Below, one piece after another: positions 1 to 7,996 of a stretch of DNA of 64,000 nt (position 1 is the stretch's first letter; the number at the start of each line of letters is the position of its first letter). The position numbers were made by a program, and so were the translations under genes. The stretch is taken from NCBI GenBank assembly GCA_047602365.1, contig JASGHM010000002.1, positions 2,046,001 to 2,110,000 of the forward strand. Direction: 5' to 3'. Below the pieces are notes generated by a model that saw nothing but the letters and a program-made list of their open reading frames with translations, had not been told where the DNA came from and did no database searches. Origin of the DNA: Piscinibacter sp047602365 (GTDB taxonomy: Bacteria; Pseudomonadota; Gammaproteobacteria; Burkholderiales; Burkholderiaceae_C).

Positions 1-1
1 C

Positions 2-664
2 AAGGCGGCGCGGGCGATGGCGGTGGTCGACCCGCTTCGGCTCACGCTGAGCAACTGGAGCGAGGTGTTCGGCGCGACCGCCAGCGAGCCCTGCCACGCA
101 CCGGCCCACCCGCAGCGGCCCGAGCTCGGCGAACGCCGTTTCGGCCTCGGCCCGTCGCTGTGGATCGAGCGCGACGACTTCGCCGAAGTGCCGCCGAAAG
201 GCTTCTTCCGCCTGTTCCCCGGCAACAAGGTGCGGCTGAAGTACGGCGTGGTGGTCGAATGCACCGGCTGCACGAAGAACGAGGCCGGCGAGGTCACCGA
301 GGTGTTCGCCAGCATCGTGCCCGACACGCGCAGCGGCACGCCCGGCGCCGACAAGGTCAAGGTCAAGGGCACGATCACCTGGGTCGGCGCGCACGACGCG
401 GTGCCCGCCGAGCTGCGCCTGTACGACCGCCTGTTCACCGAGGCGCAGCCGGACGCCGGCGGACGCGACTTCAAGGCCAGCCTGAATGCGGCCAGCAAGC
501 GTGTCGTGAGCGGCTACGTCGAGCCGTCACTGGCCGGGCTGGCGAAGGACCTGCGCGTGCAGTTCGAGCGGCATGGCTACTTCGTCACCGACCGCGTCGA
601 CCACGACGCCGGCAAGCCGGTCTTCAACCGCATCACCGGGCTGAAGGACACCTGGGCGAAGTGA
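2..664 (+). CDS. glnS: Glutaminyl-tRNA synthetase, C-terminal part (5' end outside window)
   Basis: The open frame enters from the left edge with no start in the window. The translated tail matches the C-terminal anticodon-binding beta-barrels of GlnRS: AVVDPLRL near the edge, VKVKGTITWVGAHDA in the middle and GKPVFNRITGLKDTW at the end. The enzyme charges tRNA-Gln with glutamine in the cytosol. The catalytic HIGH and KMSKS motifs lie upstream and cannot be seen. It converges on the diguanylate cyclase gene with only 15 bases between the two stops. Confidence 0.93.
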   Translation, partial: KAARAMAVVDPLRLTLSNWSEVFGATASEPCHAPAHPQRPELGERRFGLGPSLWIERDDFAEVPPKGFFRLFPGNKVRLKYGVVVECTGCTKNEAGEVTEVFASIVPDTRSGTPGADKVKVKGTITWVGAHDAVPAELRLYDRLFTEAQPDAGGRDFKASLNAASKRVVSGYVEPSLAGLAKDLRVQFERHGYFVTDRVDHDAGKPVFNRITGLKDTWAK

Positions 665-679
665 CCGGGCCGTCGAGGC

Positions 680-2338
680 TCAGCCAATGCACGTGCGGTT
701 CTTGCCGGTGCGCTTGGCCTCGTAGAGCGCCTGGTCGGCGCGCTCCAGCGCCGCCTCGATGCTCTCGCCGACACGGTAGGCGGTGACACCGGCCGAGAAG
801 GTGACGAAGATCGTCTTCTCCTCGTGCATGAACAGGCCGCCGGACAGCGAACGCTGCAGCCGGGTGAGGATCTGCTGGCCTTCATCGACCGGGGTCTGCG
901 GCAGCAGCACGACGAACTCCTCGCCGCCGTAGCGCGCCACCATGTCGGTCGGCCGCAGCGTCTTGCTGACCACCGCGGCCAGCGAACGCAGCGCCTCGTC
1001 GCCGGCGGCATGGCCGAGTTCGTCGTTGAGGCGCTTGAAGTTGTCGATGTCGAGCAGGCCCACGGCCAGCGCGAGGCCGTCGCGCTCGACCCGGGCGCGC
1101 TCGACGTCGAAGCTCTGCAGCAGGCCGCGGCGGTTGGCGATCTGGGTCAGCTGGTCGGTCGACACTTCGCTGGACAGGCGCCGCAGCTCGCCTTCGAGTT
1201 CGCCGACACGCTGCGTCAGCTCGCTGGCCTTGGCGTGCTCTTCCTGCAGCCGGCCCTGGGTCTGCTGCACCAGCGCCTGCACGGTGCGGGTCTCCTCGAC
1301 CATCTCGCGCACCACGCCAGCCAGGCTTTCGAGCGAATCGGCCTTCTCGATCACGTCGGCATAGCGCCCCACGCTTTCGTGGAAGCGGCCGGTCTGCGAG
1401 CCGAGCTCGCCGAGTTCGGCGAGCATGCGATTGATCAGCGTCTTCAGCGCCTCGCGCGCCTTCTCGCGCTCGGCGCGCAGCGTGCCCTGGCGCTCGCGGG
1501 TGTCGCGCAGCAGTTCGCTGACGGCGCGCACGCCGCGTGCGGTCAGGCCTTCGTCGAGCTTGACCCGCATCGCGTCGCACTGGCCCTGGGCCCAGCTGTC
1601 GTCCTCGGCGAGGTCGGTCAGGCTGGCGGTGAGCTCCTGGCACAGCGCGCCGAGCTGCTCGACGAGGTGGTGGCGGTGCTGCAGCACGATGCCGGCGCGG
1701 CGGCACATCGCCTCGAGTTCCTCGGCCAATGGCGTCGACGCGCCTTCGCGGCCGATGCGCTCGACCAGCCCGGACAGCGCCTGCGCCAGCTGCGCTGCCG
1801 CCTCGTCCTGCGGCGGCAGTGCCTGGCCCGTCGTCTGGCCCAGCGTGCCGACGATGCGGCCCCAGGGGCGTTCGTCGGCCAGGTTCAGCGACATCGGCGC
1901 CTCGACGGCCTGCGCGGCCGGTGCGGCGGCGGCAGGCGCCTCGAGTTCGTCCAGCGGCGCCGGCTCGGTCTCGACAGCGCCGTCCGGCGTGTCGGAGTCC
2001 CAGCTGGTGGCCAGCTGCGTCAGCCGCTGCTGCAGGCGCTTGGCATCGCTGCGGCTGCCCTCGAGCACACGCTGCAGGCTGTCCTTGCGCCGGGCGGCGG
2101 TCCAGTGGCGGCCGCCGCGCTCGACGCCGCGCACCAGCTTGCCGATCAGCGCGGCCAGCGCGGCGCCGTCGTTGGCCGCCGGCGGGCTTTCGCCGGACTC
2201 CTGCGCATAGGCACGGGCGTAGTTCTCGGGCGTCGGCTCCTGCTTGTCGAGCACGAGGCGCCGCAGCGCCGCCTTGGCGATCTGCGCCGGCAGCGTCTCG
2301 GCACCGGGGCGGGCCGCCGGGGTGCGGGTGGTGTCCAT
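680..2338 (-). CDS. Diguanylate cyclase (GGDEF domain)
   Basis: 552 aa. The N-terminal 370 residues have no recognised enzyme domain and become helical, coiled-coil-like at about 270-385. The C-terminal GGDEF domain carries the active-site sequence YGGEEFVVLLP (GGEEF near 471-475). An intact RxxD inhibitory site (RPTD, about 462-465) lies at the standard distance before it. It should therefore make cyclic-di-GMP and be product-inhibited. No membrane segment is obvious, so it is probably cytosolic. It is last in a three-gene minus-strand run and starts 18 bases after the REC-GGDEF-EAL gene stops. The ATG has no strong Shine-Dalgarno sequence, so the exact start is less certain. Confidence 0.9.
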   Translation of the reverse strand: MDTTRTPAARPGAETLPAQIAKAALRRLVLDKQEPTPENYARAYAQESGESPPAANDGAALAALIGKLVRGVERGGRHWTAARRKDSLQRVLEGSRSDAKRLQQRLTQLATSWDSDTPDGAVETEPAPLDELEAPAAAAPAAQAVEAPMSLNLADERPWGRIVGTLGQTTGQALPPQDEAAAQLAQALSGLVERIGREGASTPLAEELEAMCRRAGIVLQHRHHLVEQLGALCQELTASLTDLAEDDSWAQGQCDAMRVKLDEGLTARGVRAVSELLRDTRERQGTLRAEREKAREALKTLINRMLAELGELGSQTGRFHESVGRYADVIEKADSLESLAGVVREMVEETRTVQALVQQTQGRLQEEHAKASELTQRVGELEGELRRLSSEVSTDQLTQIANRRGLLQSFDVERARVERDGLALAVGLLDIDNFKRLNDELGHAAGDEALRSLAAVVSKTLRPTDMVARYGGEEFVVLLPQTPVDEGQQILTRLQRSLSGGLFMHEEKTIFVTFSAGVTAYRVGESIEAALERADQALYEAKRTGKNRTCIG

Positions 2339-2356
2339 CGTCGTCGGAAGAAAGGA

Positions 2357-4609
2357 TCAGCCGCCGGGCTTGGAGCGCGTCTCGCGCGGCTCCACCGGGC
2401 GCAGCGTGTCGCCCAGGTCCATCTCGCCGACCTTGCCGATCCACGGCGCCTTGCGCGGCAGCACGGTCTGCTGCAGCCAGGCCTCGATGTCGTCGGCCGG
2501 CTGCGGACGGCTGAACAGGTAGCCCTGCATGACGCTGCAGCCCAGGCGGTGCAGCACCTCCATCTGGCGCAGGCTCTCGACGCCTTCCGCGACCACGCGC
2601 AGGCCCAGCGCCCGCGCCAGCGCGATGATGGCGCTGACGATCGCCGAGCTCTGCGGCGTCAGGCCGAGGTCGCGCACGAACTTGATGTCGATCTTCAGCT
2701 CGGAGATCGGCAGCGTCGCCAGGTAGGCGAGCGACGAGTAGCCGGTGCCGAAGTCGTCGATCGCGATCTCCACGCCGATCTCGTTGAGGCGGTGCAGCAC
2801 GGGGATCGTGTTGTCCTCCGACATGATGCCGGTCTCGGTGATCTCGATCTGGATCGCGTGGTGCGGCACGCCGTACTTGCCGACCGCCCGGTGAATGTCC
2901 TCGACCAGGTCGGTGCGTTCGAACAGGCGGCTCGGCAGGTTGACCGCGATCGAATCGGCGAAGCCGAAGTTGTCCTGCCAGACGCGCACCTGGCGTGCGG
3001 CCTCCTCGATGGCCCACTTCGAGAACTGGTTGATCAGGCCGGTTTCCTCGGCCAGCGGGATGAATTCGCCCGGCGGCACCAGTTGCCCCCCGCGGCGCCA
3101 GCGCATCAGCGCCTCGGCGCCGACCATGCGCGCGCTGCGCACGTCGATCTTCGGCTGGTAGTGCAGCACCAGTTCGTTGCGCTCCAGCGCCTTGTGCAGG
3201 TCGGTCGTCAGCGCGAGCTTCTCGCGGCCCTTGCCGGCCAGCATCGGCGAATACAGCTGCTGGTTGTTGCGGCCGCTGGACTTGACGGCATACATCGCGA
3301 CGTCGGCGTTGCGCAGCACGTCGGCCATCGACGAGCCGTCGCGCGGGTACAGCGCGATGCCGACGCTGGCGGTGACGAAACACTCCTGCCCGCCGACGAA
3401 GATCGGCTCGCGCATCAGGTCGAGGATGCGCTTGGCGACACGCTCGGCGTCGTGCTCGTCGGCCACCTCGGGCAGCAGCGCCACGAACTCGTCGCCGCCG
3501 AGCCGGCCGACCGCCTCCAGCGTGCGGTGCGAGCGCGAGCCCATCGCCTCGAGCGAACTCTCCATCACCTGGTCGGAGTGGCGCACGCAGGAGCGCAGCC
3601 GCCGCGACACTTCCATCAGCAACTCGTCGCCGGAGCTGTGGCCCAGCGTGTCGTTGATGTCCTTGAACCGGTCCAGGTCGATCAGCAGCAGCGCCACCTG
3701 GTGGCCCAGGCGCCTCGCATGCTCCAGCGCGCGCTCGGAGCGCCAGATCAGCTGGCGGCGGTTCGGCAGCCCGGTCAGGCCATCGAAGTTGGCCAGGTGC
3801 TTGATCTTGTCCTCGGCCATGCGCCGATCGGTCACGTCCTGCACGATACCGGTGTAGCCGACCAGGTTGCCGTGCTCGTTGAACTCCGGTTCGGCCTCCA
3901 CGTGCACGATGCGCTGGCGCCCGTCGAGCAGCGTGACGGTGACGTCGCGCGCCAGCACCGAACTGTGCCGCAGCACCTCGCGCAGCACGTTCAGCAGGCC
4001 ATCACGCTCGTCCTCGGGCAGCATGCGCAGCAGCGTGCGGAACGGCAGGCGTTCGTCCGGCCCGAGGCCGAACACCCGCAGGCCTTCGGTCGAGAACACC
4101 GGCCCGCCGTCGCCACGCTTCCAGTCGAAGCTGCCCATGCGGGCCAGGTCTTGCGCGCGCGCCAGGCGCGACTTGTTGCGCTCCAGTTCCTGGCGCGTGC
4201 GCGCCGAGCGCAGCAGGTAGCGCAGCCGGCCGGCCAGCAGGCTCCACTGGGTGGACTTGACGAAGAAGTCGGTCGCCCCGGCCTCGTAGGCGCGGGTGAT
4301 CGAGGCGTCGTCGTCCAGGCCGGTCAGCATCAGCACCGGCAGCGATTCGAAGCCGGGCAGGTGGCGCAGTTCGCGGCAGGTCTCGAAACCATCGAGGCCG
4401 GGCATCAGTGCGTCCAGCACCACCACGTCGGGCACCCAGTCGGCCAGCATGCGGATCGCCTGTTCGCCGCCGCTGGCCTCGGTGATGTCGAAACCACGCT
4501 CGCGCAACGCGATCGAGGTCAACAGCAGGTTGACCTCGTCGTCGTCGACCAGCAGCACCTTGGGCTGGCGCGGCAGGTCGTCGTCGTCGTTGACCGATGG
4601 CTTCGTCAT
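2357..4609 (-). CDS. Response regulator with REC-PAS-GGDEF-EAL domains
   Basis: 750 aa, probably acting in cyclic-di-GMP turnover under phosphorelay control. Residues about 16-130 form a receiver domain with VDDDE and phospho-acceptor Asp66 (VVLDALMPG). A PAS segment follows at about 155-275, then GGDEF (RLGGDEF) and a full EAL domain. The EAL catalytic signatures are all present: EALMRW, EITETG, IDDFGTGYSS, LKIDIKFV, AEGVES and QGYLF. Phosphodiesterase activity is therefore likely. The cyclase half has an RHSD motif, but an insert of roughly 19 residues separates it from GGDEF. The ATG was chosen because it overlaps the stop of the upstream HPt gene in an ATGA quartet, implying translational coupling. 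Confidence 0.9.
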   Translation of the reverse strand: MTKPSVNDDDDLPRQPKVLLVDDDEVNLLLTSIALRERGFDITEASGGEQAIRMLADWVPDVVVLDALMPGLDGFETCRELRHLPGFESLPVLMLTGLDDDASITRAYEAGATDFFVKSTQWSLLAGRLRYLLRSARTRQELERNKSRLARAQDLARMGSFDWKRGDGGPVFSTEGLRVFGLGPDERLPFRTLLRMLPEDERDGLLNVLREVLRHSSVLARDVTVTLLDGRQRIVHVEAEPEFNEHGNLVGYTGIVQDVTDRRMAEDKIKHLANFDGLTGLPNRRQLIWRSERALEHARRLGHQVALLLIDLDRFKDINDTLGHSSGDELLMEVSRRLRSCVRHSDQVMESSLEAMGSRSHRTLEAVGRLGGDEFVALLPEVADEHDAERVAKRILDLMREPIFVGGQECFVTASVGIALYPRDGSSMADVLRNADVAMYAVKSSGRNNQQLYSPMLAGKGREKLALTTDLHKALERNELVLHYQPKIDVRSARMVGAEALMRWRRGGQLVPPGEFIPLAEETGLINQFSKWAIEEAARQVRVWQDNFGFADSIAVNLPSRLFERTDLVEDIHRAVGKYGVPHHAIQIEITETGIMSEDNTIPVLHRLNEIGVEIAIDDFGTGYSSLAYLATLPISELKIDIKFVRDLGLTPQSSAIVSAIIALARALGLRVVAEGVESLRQMEVLHRLGCSVMQGYLFSRPQPADDIEAWLQQTVLPRKAPWIGKVGEMDLGDTLRPVEPRETRSKPGG

Positions 4610-5844
4610 GACTTCTTGTCCAGCATCGATCTTAGGGCCTGCAGCACCGCGTCGAGTTCGGCGCTCAGCGCGCACAGCGGCCCGTCGAGATCGTCCGTGC
4701 TGTCTTGCCGGATCATCGCCTCGACCGTGGCGCACTGCTGCGACAGGGCCATCGCGCCGATGCTGGCCGACGAGGACTTCAGCGTGTGCGCCACGTGGCG
4801 GATGCCGGCGCGGTCGCCGCTGCGGCGCGAGGCCTCGAGCTGGGGGCCGAGCCGCGCGACCGAGGTCTCGAAGGCCTGCAGCACACGTTCGAGCAGGTGG
4901 TTCTCGCCCTTCGGGTCGAGTTCGCGCAACCGGTCGAGCGCCTGCGCGTCGAGCACGGCTCGTGCGGGCGTGCCGCCGGCGGGCTGCGGAGGCTGGGGCG
5001 TCGTCGCGGACACAGATGACAGCATCGAAGGGTCGGAAGAAGAAGCGGCTGCCGCTGGCACAGCGCCGACCGGGCGATGGCTGGCCGCAGACTCTGGTGG
5101 GTATTGTCGATCACAACCTACGCCCGGCAGGCGGGATTCGATGCCCGGGGCGGCCTCCGGCGGCGTGAGGATGTCACGCGCAGGCGCAGCATCGGCACCG
5201 TCGACCGGCATCTGGCGTTCGGCGAGGCGTTCCAGGTGCGAGCGGGTCAGCTCGAACAGCGCCTCCAGGGCCCCGGCCGGCGCGGACAGCGCCACCGGCC
5301 CGAGTTCGATCACGGCGGCCCAGCGGCCGCCATGGCGCACCGGCAACGCGAAGGGCCCGAGCCCGCTGCCGGCGACACGGCCTTCGCGCAGCGCCTCGCC
5401 CAGCGGCGAGCGCTCCAGTCGCACGCGGTGTTCGACGCCGAGGCCGGCTTCCGGCACCAGCGTGACCAGTTCCACGATCGGTGGCACCACTGCCCTCACC
5501 CGATGCACGGTGACCTCGCGGGCGCCCAGTTCCGCCCGCAGCAGCGCGGCGGCGGCATGCAGTCCGGGCTCGAAGGCCGGCATCGCGGCCATCGTCTGGA
5601 CCATGCGCACGCCGATGTCACGCAGCGTCGACTCGTCCAGCCCGCCCGCGTCGAACCCGGCGCCATCGTCGGGTGCGGCATGCCGGTCACGGTGCAGGTG
5701 CAGCCGCCACAGCGCAAAGGCGCACAGCAGCCCGACGCCGGCCACAGCGGTCAGCGCCGTGGCCCACACCGGCGGGCCGAACAAGGCAGCGGCGGCGGCA
5801 ACAGCCGCCGACCAGAACAGCAGTCGCGAGAGTCGGGTCAGCAT
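4606..5844 (-). CDS. Membrane-anchored HPt phosphotransfer protein with GAF-like region
   Basis: 412 aa. Two hydrophobic segments lie at about 5-48. A GAF-like region (about 70-220) and a Ser/Ala/Pro-rich linker follow. The C-terminal HPt four-helix domain has the motif VAHTLKSSS, with His353 as the likely phosphorylated residue. There is no kinase ATPase domain, so it would relay phosphate rather than start it. The most direct partner is the receiver domain of the next gene, whose ATG overlaps this stop (ATGA). The divergent kinase at 5971 is a candidate donor, but it lacks a receiver domain of its own, so a further receiver would be expected between them. Domain calls are by motif; the GAF label is tentative. 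Confidence 0.78.
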   Translation of the reverse strand: MLTRLSRLLFWSAAVAAAAALFGPPVWATALTAVAGVGLLCAFALWRLHLHRDRHAAPDDGAGFDAGGLDESTLRDIGVRMVQTMAAMPAFEPGLHAAAALLRAELGAREVTVHRVRAVVPPIVELVTLVPEAGLGVEHRVRLERSPLGEALREGRVAGSGLGPFALPVRHGGRWAAVIELGPVALSAPAGALEALFELTRSHLERLAERQMPVDGADAAPARDILTPPEAAPGIESRLPGVGCDRQYPPESAASHRPVGAVPAAAASSSDPSMLSSVSATTPQPPQPAGGTPARAVLDAQALDRLRELDPKGENHLLERVLQAFETSVARLGPQLEASRRSGDRAGIRHVAHTLKSSSASIGAMALSQQCATVEAMIRQDSTDDLDGPLCALSAELDAVLQALRSMLDKKS

Positions 5845-5970
5845 CGAACAGGCGGAACATGGGGCGACGGCGGGCGCCGCGCCCTACGCCTGCGTCTTCG
5901 GCCCCCTGCCCCCGAACTTGAACCGTGCCGGCCGACGGCGCCCGCACAGGTGGTCTTTACAATCCTTGCC

Positions 5971-7236
5971 ATGCATGGAACCCAGGCGGACCTCGTCGCT
6001 CCCGGCCCGCGCCGGCGGCCGACGGTCCCGGGTGCGCTGGTGCTCGCCGTCGCCGCGGGACCGGCATGGGCGGCCGAAACTGCCTCGGTAGCCCTGGCCT
6101 CCTGGGCCATCGCGCTGCCCTCGCTGCTGATCGGTGCCGGCCTCGCCTGGTGGGCCGCGCAGCACCATGCCCGCCAGGCCGAGGCCCTGCGCCGCACCCG
6201 CCAGGACCTGGTCCAGCTCGAGGCGCTGCTCGACGTCTGGCAGTGGCGCAGCGACGCCGATCACCGCCTGAGCCTGCTGCGCGCGCCGGCCGGGTCCGAG
6301 CCGGGCGTCGCAGCGGCGACCGGCGTGCCGCTGTGGGAGCGCCTGCCACCGGGCGACAGCCAGGCACTGCGCGCACAGCTCGAGCAGCGCGCCGCGCTGC
6401 ACGATGTCGAGGTGCAGTTCGCCGTGCAGGCCGGCGGGCCGGCGCATCGGGCGCTGCTGCGCGGCAGCGCCTGCAGCGGCGTCACTGGCGAGTTCAGCGG
6501 CTACGCAGGCACGCTGCGCATCGTCGAGCCTCCCGCCGCGCCGCCGCCGGCCGGCCCGGCCGAAGCGGACAACGAGCGCGAGTCGTTCAGCTACACCGTC
6601 TCGCACGACCTGCGCGCGCCGATCCGCGTCGTCGAGGGCTTCACGAAGATCCTGAAGGAAGACTACGGCGGCGCGCTCGACCGCATCGGCAACGACCACC
6701 TCGACCGCGTGCTCGGCGCCGCGGCGCGCATGAACAGCATGATCGACGCGCTGCTGACGCTGTCGCGGCTGTCATCGCAGCCGCTGGCGCGCCAGCCGGT
6801 CGACCTGTCGCAGCTGGCCGGCTACGTCGCCGAGGACCTGCGCCGCCAAGCGCCGGAGCGCCAGGTCAGCCTGCACATCGAGCCGGGCCTGCGGGTGATG
6901 GGCGACCCGACGCTGCTGCGCCTGGTGCTGGAGAACCTGCTCGGCAACGCCTGGAAGTACACCGGCCGCTGCCGCGCGCCCGAGGTCTGGCTGGAGCGCC
7001 GGCCGCAGCAGCCGCACAGCTTCACGGTGCGCGACAACGGCGCCGGCTTCGACATGCGCTTCGCCGACCGCCTGTTCGGTGTGTTCCAGCGCCTGCACAG
7101 CGCCAGCGACTTCCAGGGCACCGGCATCGGGCTGGCGACCGTGCGGCGCATCGTGCGGCGCCATGGCGGCGACGTCTGGGCCGAGGCCGAGGTGGACCGC
7201 GGCGCCAGCTTCCACTTCTCCTTGCCGCCCGGCTGA
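5971..7236 (+). CDS. Membrane sensor histidine kinase
   Basis: 421 aa. A hydrophobic N-terminus (about 17-64) looks like a signal/anchor followed by a second membrane segment, then a PAS-like input region. HisKA has the H-box YTVSHDLRAP with His212. The ATPase domain has the N-box (VLENLLGNAWKY), the G1 box DNGAGFD, the F region (LFGVFQRLH) and the G2 box GTGIGLATV. The ATPase resembles that of phytochrome-type kinases. It autophosphorylates and would pass phosphate to an unlinked receiver. It is divergent from the HPt operon across 126 bases. A TACAAT -10-like hexamer at 5958-5963 places the likely transcript start at about the ATG itself, and no Shine-Dalgarno is visible. Confidence 0.88.
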   Translation: MHGTQADLVAPGPRRRPTVPGALVLAVAAGPAWAAETASVALASWAIALPSLLIGAGLAWWAAQHHARQAEALRRTRQDLVQLEALLDVWQWRSDADHRLSLLRAPAGSEPGVAAATGVPLWERLPPGDSQALRAQLEQRAALHDVEVQFAVQAGGPAHRALLRGSACSGVTGEFSGYAGTLRIVEPPAAPPPAGPAEADNERESFSYTVSHDLRAPIRVVEGFTKILKEDYGGALDRIGNDHLDRVLGAAARMNSMIDALLTLSRLSSQPLARQPVDLSQLAGYVAEDLRRQAPERQVSLHIEPGLRVMGDPTLLRLVLENLLGNAWKYTGRCRAPEVWLERRPQQPHSFTVRDNGAGFDMRFADRLFGVFQRLHSASDFQGTGIGLATVRRIVRRHGGDVWAEAEVDRGASFHFSLPPG

Positions 7237-7259
7237 GGGGCGCCGACCGGCCAGCGCAC

Positions 7260-7338
7260 GGCCGCTCCGAAGCGGCCGGTCAACCCCCTCGGGGGGTGGT
7301 TGCGGTACTCCGCAACCGGGGGCTCCGCTAGCCCCCCG
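7260..7338. terminator. Cluster of three hairpins between convergent genes
   Basis: Three inverted repeats lie in tandem. The first is 7260-7277, with arms GGCCGCT and AGCGGCC and a 4-base loop. The second is an imperfect GC-rich dyad, CAACCCCC...GGGGGTGGTTG, at 7281-7302. The third is 7318-7336, with arms GGGGGCT and AGCCCCC and a 5-base loop that contains the regulator's stop codon. They separate the convergent kinase and ANTAR regulator genes, so a two-way transcription end is likely. No long T-tract is present. Confidence 0.5.
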
Positions 7339-7996
7339 GGTTCGACAGCAGCTCGACCGCCTGCAGCAGGCGCTCGGCCAGGTCGGGCAGCGCACGCTGC
7401 TCGGCCTCGGCCTGCCGCCGCAGGCGTTCGAGCGCCGGGCCGCGGGCCAGCGAGTAGCGGTGCATCAGCACGCCGACCGCCATCGCTACCACCGGCGCCA
7501 GCGCTTCGGTGCCGGTGGCCGCCGGGGCCGCGGCAGGCGCCTCGGCAGCACGGCGGGCGCCGATGTGGGCGAACGCCGCTTCGACCGCCGGCACGATCTG
7601 GCGGATGTCCAGCGGCTTGACCAGGTAGGCCACCGCGCCCAGCGCCTTCACCTGCGCCACGGTGGCGTCGTCGGAGAAGGCCGACAGGAACATGAACGGG
7701 ATGCGGTACTTGTCGCGCAGCGCCTCGGCGACGTCGAAGCCGCTCTTGCCTTCCATGCGGATGTCCAGCAGCGCCAGCTCGGGGCGGCGTTCGCGGGCCA
7801 GCAGGATCGCGTCGTCGCCGTTGTCGGTGTCGATGACCTCGTAGCCGGCCTGCGCCAGCCCGTGGGCCAGCGTGGCCAGCACCAGCCGGTCGTCGTCCAC
7901 CACCAGGATCGTGCCCTTGCCTGCTGCACTCACTGCCTGTCCTGTTCGGTCTTGTTCTGCGCTGCGGGGATTGTCCGCGAAACCGGCGCTGGTCAT
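7328..7996 (-). CDS. Response regulator with C-terminal ANTAR RNA-binding domain
   Basis: 222 aa. The receiver domain (about 29-145) contains VVDDD and phospho-acceptor Asp78 in ALLDIRMEG. After an Ala-rich linker the last 60 residues match ANTAR, the helical RNA-hairpin-binding domain of antiterminators such as EutV and AmiR (VAMAVGVLMHRYSL...ALERLRRQAEAEQ). It probably controls transcription termination or translation by binding RNA rather than DNA. The start overlaps the stop of the multi-PAS kinase in an ATGA quartet. HisKA_2 kinases paired with ANTAR regulators are known (EutW/EutV), so these two are very likely partners. It is the last gene of the flagellar transcription unit. Confidence 0.88.
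   Translation of the reverse strand: MTSAGFADNPRSAEQDRTGQAVSAAGKGTILVVDDDRLVLATLAHGLAQAGYEVIDTDNGDDAILLARERRPELALLDIRMEGKSGFDVAEALRDKYRIPFMFLSAFSDDATVAQVKALGAVAYLVKPLDIRQIVPAVEAAFAHIGARRAAEAPAAAPAATGTEALAPVVAMAVGVLMHRYSLARGPALERLRRQAEAEQRALPDLAERLLQAVELLSNPGG

Noticed and set aside
824..6091. Very long open frame on the plus strand (about 1755 codons) through the cyclic-di-GMP block
   Set aside because: It is antisense to three genes with clear domains and has low-complexity composition without any fold signature. Long antisense frames are expected at about 69% GC.
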